From Methanosphaera sp. (lineage in GTDB: Archaea; Methanobacteriota; Methanobacteria; Methanobacteriales; Methanobacteriaceae), in contig DUHK01000149.1 of assembly GCA_013330915.1 (NCBI GenBank), positions 20,752 through 29,679 of the forward strand: a DNA stretch of 8,928 bases, in the 5' to 3' direction. Below, piece by piece: positions 6,819 to 8,928 of the stretch. Both the position numbers and the translations under genes were made by a program. Below the pieces are notes generated by a model that saw only the letters and a list, made by a program, of their open reading frames with translations, had not been told where the DNA came from and ran no database searches. The number at the start of each line of letters is the position of its first letter. Within the stretch, counting starts at the first letter, position 1.

Positions 6819-6857
6819 AAAAAAAAGACATAGATTTCTAGTGTAAAATTAGTCTTT
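6819..6857 (-). terminator. Hairpin and T-tract ending the cbiB-cbiG transcript
   Basis: On the minus strand AAAGAC (6857-6852) pairs with GTCTTT (6829-6824). Inside it, TA pairs with TA and ATTT (6849-6846) with AAAT (6837-6834), around an eight-base loop; two single-base bulges lie on one side. A T8 run (6826-6819) follows, sharing its first bases with the stem. The stem begins inside the last codons of cbiG and includes the stop codon. This is the most classical-looking terminator in the window. Confidence 0.55.
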
Positions 6858-7838
6858 CAAAGAAACTGCAATAGTTACACCATCATATGCTGTCTTCTTG
6901 AAAATCAGATGGGAATCATTCCCATTAGCAATCAATGCAGTCGGTTCACAAACACCTTTAACACCAAACTGTTTCATTACAAAATCTGATTTTGAACATT
7001 CCTCATTTTGATAGGACTTGATTGAATCCATAGAAATAATTTTAATTTCCTTATTTAACCTGTTGACATTTTCTATAATGCCCCTTTCATTCTTCTTAAC
7101 ATCAGCAGTTGCAAAATAATCTATCCTTGCAGGTGGAATTTCCAGAATCAGACAAGCCTGTGTAATCGCATTTTCAACTTTTTCAACGGCAATGTCTCTT
7201 CTTGCACCAATTCCCATAACCATCATTTTAGGCTTTAATATTACTTCATGATCATCAACTACTGCCTTGATAAAATCAATAGTATCATCAAAATGGATTG
7301 AATATGATTTTTCGACCTCACTATCAATGATATATGAAAAAGAGGAAGGTAAAAACAAATTAACAGGTTGATTATTTATTAGAGCTCTGTTAATGTATTT
7401 TATGTTTCGTGGATTTTCAAGAGAACAATAATATCTCTTAGCAATTGAATCTATACCTACTTTGTTATTGACATCAGTTGATGTTGTTATGACTGGTGTC
7501 GAATTGAGAATACCTGAAATTTTCATGGTTAAATCATTGGCACCACCGAAATGTCCGCTTAACAAACTTATTACAAAGTTTGCATTATCATCTATAAGAA
7601 GAACTGCAGGATCGGATAACTTAGAGTTTACGTGAGGTGCTATTGATCTTATCATAATGCCTGAGGCCATTATACCTATAATACAATCATATTCGTTAAA
7701 AATATCATTGACTGTTTGTATAACATTTTTATGATATTGTGAAACATTCAATATTAAAGGATTATCCTTCAAATTTTCATATAATTTATCAGATATTTCT
7801 TTTCCCTGATTTGTTACGGATAATATAGCGATATTCAT
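6849..7838 (-). CDS. cbiG: Cobalt-precorrin-5A hydrolase
   Basis: CbiG opens the delta-lactone of cobalt-precorrin-5A and releases acetaldehyde, a step of the anaerobic (early cobalt insertion) corrinoid pathway. The 329-residue protein shows the expected three parts: an N-terminal domain with MASGIMIRSIAP (57-68) and SLLSGHFGGAND (91-102), ITTSTD (117-122) leading into a variable middle, and a C-terminal CbiG domain with MGIGARR (208-214) and GVKGVCEPTAL (292-302). Full-length CbiG, as in Salmonella and archaea, is of similar size. An in-frame TTG at 7844 would add two residues, but AAAGG (7851-7847) is spaced eight bases from ATG 7838, so the ATG is the start. It follows cbiB by 15 bases, and its ribosome binding site sits just past the cbiB stop. 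The presence of CbiG indicates the anaerobic route, so the cobJ product here acts as CbiH. Confidence 0.95.
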   Translation of the reverse strand: MNIAILSVTNQGKEISDKLYENLKDNPLILNVSQYHKNVIQTVNDIFNEYDCIIGIMASGIMIRSIAPHVNSKLSDPAVLLIDDNANFVISLLSGHFGGANDLTMKISGILNSTPVITTSTDVNNKVGIDSIAKRYYCSLENPRNIKYINRALINNQPVNLFLPSSFSYIIDSEVEKSYSIHFDDTIDFIKAVVDDHEVILKPKMMVMGIGARRDIAVEKVENAITQACLILEIPPARIDYFATADVKKNERGIIENVNRLNKEIKIISMDSIKSYQNEECSKSDFVMKQFGVKGVCEPTALIANGNDSHLIFKKTAYDGVTIAVSLKD

Positions 7839-7846
7839 TTTCAAAA

Positions 7847-7851
7847 CCTTT
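7847..7851 (-). promoter_or_regulatory. Ribosome binding site for cbiG
   Basis: AAAGG on the minus strand lies in the 15-base gap between the cbiB stop and ATG 7838, eight bases from the ATG. It decides the start against the TTG at 7844 and shows that cbiG is translated independently within the same mRNA. Confidence 0.6.
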
Positions 7852-7853
7852 GT

Positions 7854-8813
7854 TTAAAACATTAAAATCATGACAACAAAATAAATTATTAAAATTGTTA
7901 ATATGAATAACAGTGATGTTACCTTAGTTATGTTTATTGCCTGAGATATTTTTTCCTTGTTTAATTCGTCAGTTCCATATCCTAATTCATAGACACCCTC
8001 TTTTGTTAGGATAATATTTAATGCACCTGCTGCAGCAGCCATTGGATAACCACTGTTTGGACTTGGTGTTTTTAATGCAAATTTTTTCATTACATCATAG
8101 GACTGTTTGTAATCATATCTTAGTAAGAAGGATGCTAAGACAACATAGTAACCTGTTATTCTAGCTGGAATGTAATTTAAGACATCATCAAGTTTAGCTG
8201 GATAACAACCTATGTTTATAAGTTCCTTTGTTTTATAGCCAAGCATTGCATCCATAGTGTTGGATACTCTGTATATAACTGCAACAATAATTCCAACAAT
8301 AATTCCAAAGAACATTGAGAATATTGATGTGTAAAACAATGGTGAAACCACACTGTCTGTGATGTTTTCTGTCAATGTTTCTATGGCAGCTGAAGTTATT
8401 CTTGATTCAGTTAGTTCTTCTGTGTTTCGGCTTACAAGATATGACATGGATTTTCTTGCTTTATCCAGGTCTTCTTCAAGATCCTTTTGAATGTTACGTA
8501 CTGATTCCATAAGAATATTGATGGAAAATGTTGTGGACAAAATTAATGATGCTATTATGATGAATAACCATGTGTTTAGGTATGCACAGATAATAAGTAT
8601 TAATAAGGTTATTGTCACAAAAACAAAATTTGTGGTTAAAATTGTCAGTAAACCGGATATTTTAGTGTTTGGTAAATAATTTTTGAGTTTACGGATTACA
8701 TTACCCATAAATATTACTGGATGTATTTTGTTTGGAACTTCTCCTATAATCATGTCTATTATTACTGAAATCATGATGATTGAGATGCTGTATATCAAAG
8801 ATTCGTATGTCAT
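7854..8813 (-). CDS. cbiB: Adenosylcobinamide-phosphate synthase (CbiB/CobD)
   Basis: CbiB is an integral membrane enzyme that attaches aminopropanol (or its phosphate) to the propionate side chain of adenosylcobyric acid. The 319-residue length is normal. Seen: the N-terminal D20-x(3)-GEVPNKIHPVIFMG motif (20-37), SRNTEELTESRITSAAIETL (128-147) followed by TENITDSVVSPLFY (148-161), YRVSNTMDAMLGYKT (181-195), GCYPAKLDDVLNYIPAR (202-218) and SPNSGYPMAAAAGAL (251-265). Hydrophobic segments are near 5-24, 53-76, 82-103, 157-180, 220-232 and 298-318. Unlike most genes here it has no recognisable ribosome binding site, and a TATA-like TTATATA lies 25 bases upstream of the ATG, so the transcript is probably leaderless. 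cbiG follows 15 bases downstream as the second gene of the transcript. In archaea this gene is often labelled cobD. Confidence 0.95.
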   Translation of the reverse strand: MTYESLIYSISIIMISVIIDMIIGEVPNKIHPVIFMGNVIRKLKNYLPNTKISGLLTILTTNFVFVTITLLILIICAYLNTWLFIIIASLILSTTFSINILMESVRNIQKDLEEDLDKARKSMSYLVSRNTEELTESRITSAAIETLTENITDSVVSPLFYTSIFSMFFGIIVGIIVAVIYRVSNTMDAMLGYKTKELINIGCYPAKLDDVLNYIPARITGYYVVLASFLLRYDYKQSYDVMKKFALKTPSPNSGYPMAAAAGALNIILTKEGVYELGYGTDELNKEKISQAINITKVTSLLFILTILIIYFVVMILMF

Positions 8814-8837
8814 TAATTTAAATTATATTTTTTAAAG

Positions 8838-8844
8838 TATATAA
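8838..8844 (-). promoter_or_regulatory. TATA box of cbiB-cbiG
   Basis: TTATATA on the minus strand (8844-8838) matches the methanogen TATA consensus. Its centre is 28 bases before the cbiB ATG, so with normal archaeal spacing transcription would start within a few bases of the start codon. A copy of the 20-bp element lies directly upstream of the box, at 8871-8852. Confidence 0.5.
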
Positions 8845-8851
8845 TAGAGAG

Positions 8852-8871
8852 GTGTATTTCAAGTGTAAAAA
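8852..8871 (+). repeat. 20-bp intergenic element, copy 2
   Basis: GTGTATTTCAAGTGTAAAAA differs from the copy at 2207-2226 only at position 8 (T for G). It lies seven bases upstream of the cbiB TATA box when read on the minus strand, a position where archaeal activators often bind. Confidence 0.45.
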
Positions 8872-8907
8872 TTATTCTTCAATTTTTGAGGAAAGAAATA
8901 GTGAGAC

Positions 8908-8927
8908 ATACATTGCAAGTGAAAAAA
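8908..8927 (+). repeat. 20-bp intergenic element, weaker copy 3
   Basis: ATACATTGCAAGTGAAAAAA shares 16 of 20 positions with copy 1, including the whole ATTGCAAGTG core and the A-tract. It starts 56 bases after copy 2 in the same orientation and reaches the window edge, so its context on the right is unseen. Confidence 0.35.
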
Positions 8928-8928
8928 A

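Noticed and set aside
6830..6849. Fourth copy of the 20-bp element near the cbiG stop
   Set aside because: It matches only 14 of 20 positions, overlaps cbiG and its terminator stem, and the matches are mainly the A-rich end.
8852..8927. CRISPR-like array from the spaced repeats at the right edge
   Set aside because: There are only two imperfect 20-base copies with a single 36-base interval and no cas genes in view; the third copy is 6.6 kb away.
8814..8928. Cobalamin riboswitch upstream of cbiB, or upstream of cobJ at 3365-3560
   Set aside because: No B12-box-like sequence or extended GC-containing folded region is visible, and the likely cbiB leader is only a few bases long.

Overview
This window looks like a chromosomal piece of a low-GC methanogenic euryarchaeon of the order Methanobacteriales, most likely Methanosphaera, with Methanobrevibacter as the alternative. 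The evidence is a strongly AT-rich sequence with poly-A/T intergenic DNA, an archaeal DNA polymerase D small subunit, a UPF0147 protein, diaminopimelate-route lysine genes, corrinoid-synthesis genes of archaeal type, TTATATA-like TATA boxes and GGAGG-type ribosome binding sites. The genus is an inference; no rRNA gene is present to fix it.

Layout. (1) Bases 1-2186, plus strand: the 3' end of lysA, then dapF (ATGA overlap), then a cysteine-rich iron-sulfur protein gene. The first two carry out the last two steps of lysine synthesis; lysine is needed for protein and, in this order, for pseudomurein cross-links. (2) Bases 2264-4175, minus strand: cobJ/cbiH, with an unusual C-terminal cysteine-rich domain, and upstream of it a gene for a membrane-anchored, Asn/Thr/Ser-rich surface protein. 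(3) Bases 4316-6374, plus strand: polB (DP1, the proofreading subunit of PolD) and a class II aldolase (fucA-like), probably one transcript. (4) Bases 6364-8813, minus strand: a UPF0147 gene that overlaps the aldolase gene tail to tail, then the cbiB-cbiG pair (transcribed cbiB first).

How the genes fit together. CobJ/CbiH (ring contraction), CbiG (the next lactone opening) and CbiB (aminopropanol attachment) belong to one anaerobic corrinoid pathway but sit in two blocks separated by replication and aldolase genes. Corrinoid is needed by methanogen methyltransferases. The aldolase may supply lactaldehyde for coenzyme F420, based on work on the Methanocaldococcus homologue.

Non-coding DNA. 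No gap exceeds 300 bases. The largest are 3365-3560, 4176-4315, 6634-6848 and 8814-8928; they hold T-tract terminators, AT-rich hairpins and TATA-like boxes. A 20-base element occurs at 2207-2226, again with one mismatch at 8852-8871, and in weaker form at 8908-8927. I see no tRNA, rRNA, CRISPR array, insertion sequence or B12 riboswitch. Most of the window is conserved core genome; the least explained items are the 21-cysteine iron-sulfur protein, the CobJ fusion domain and the repeated 20-base element.
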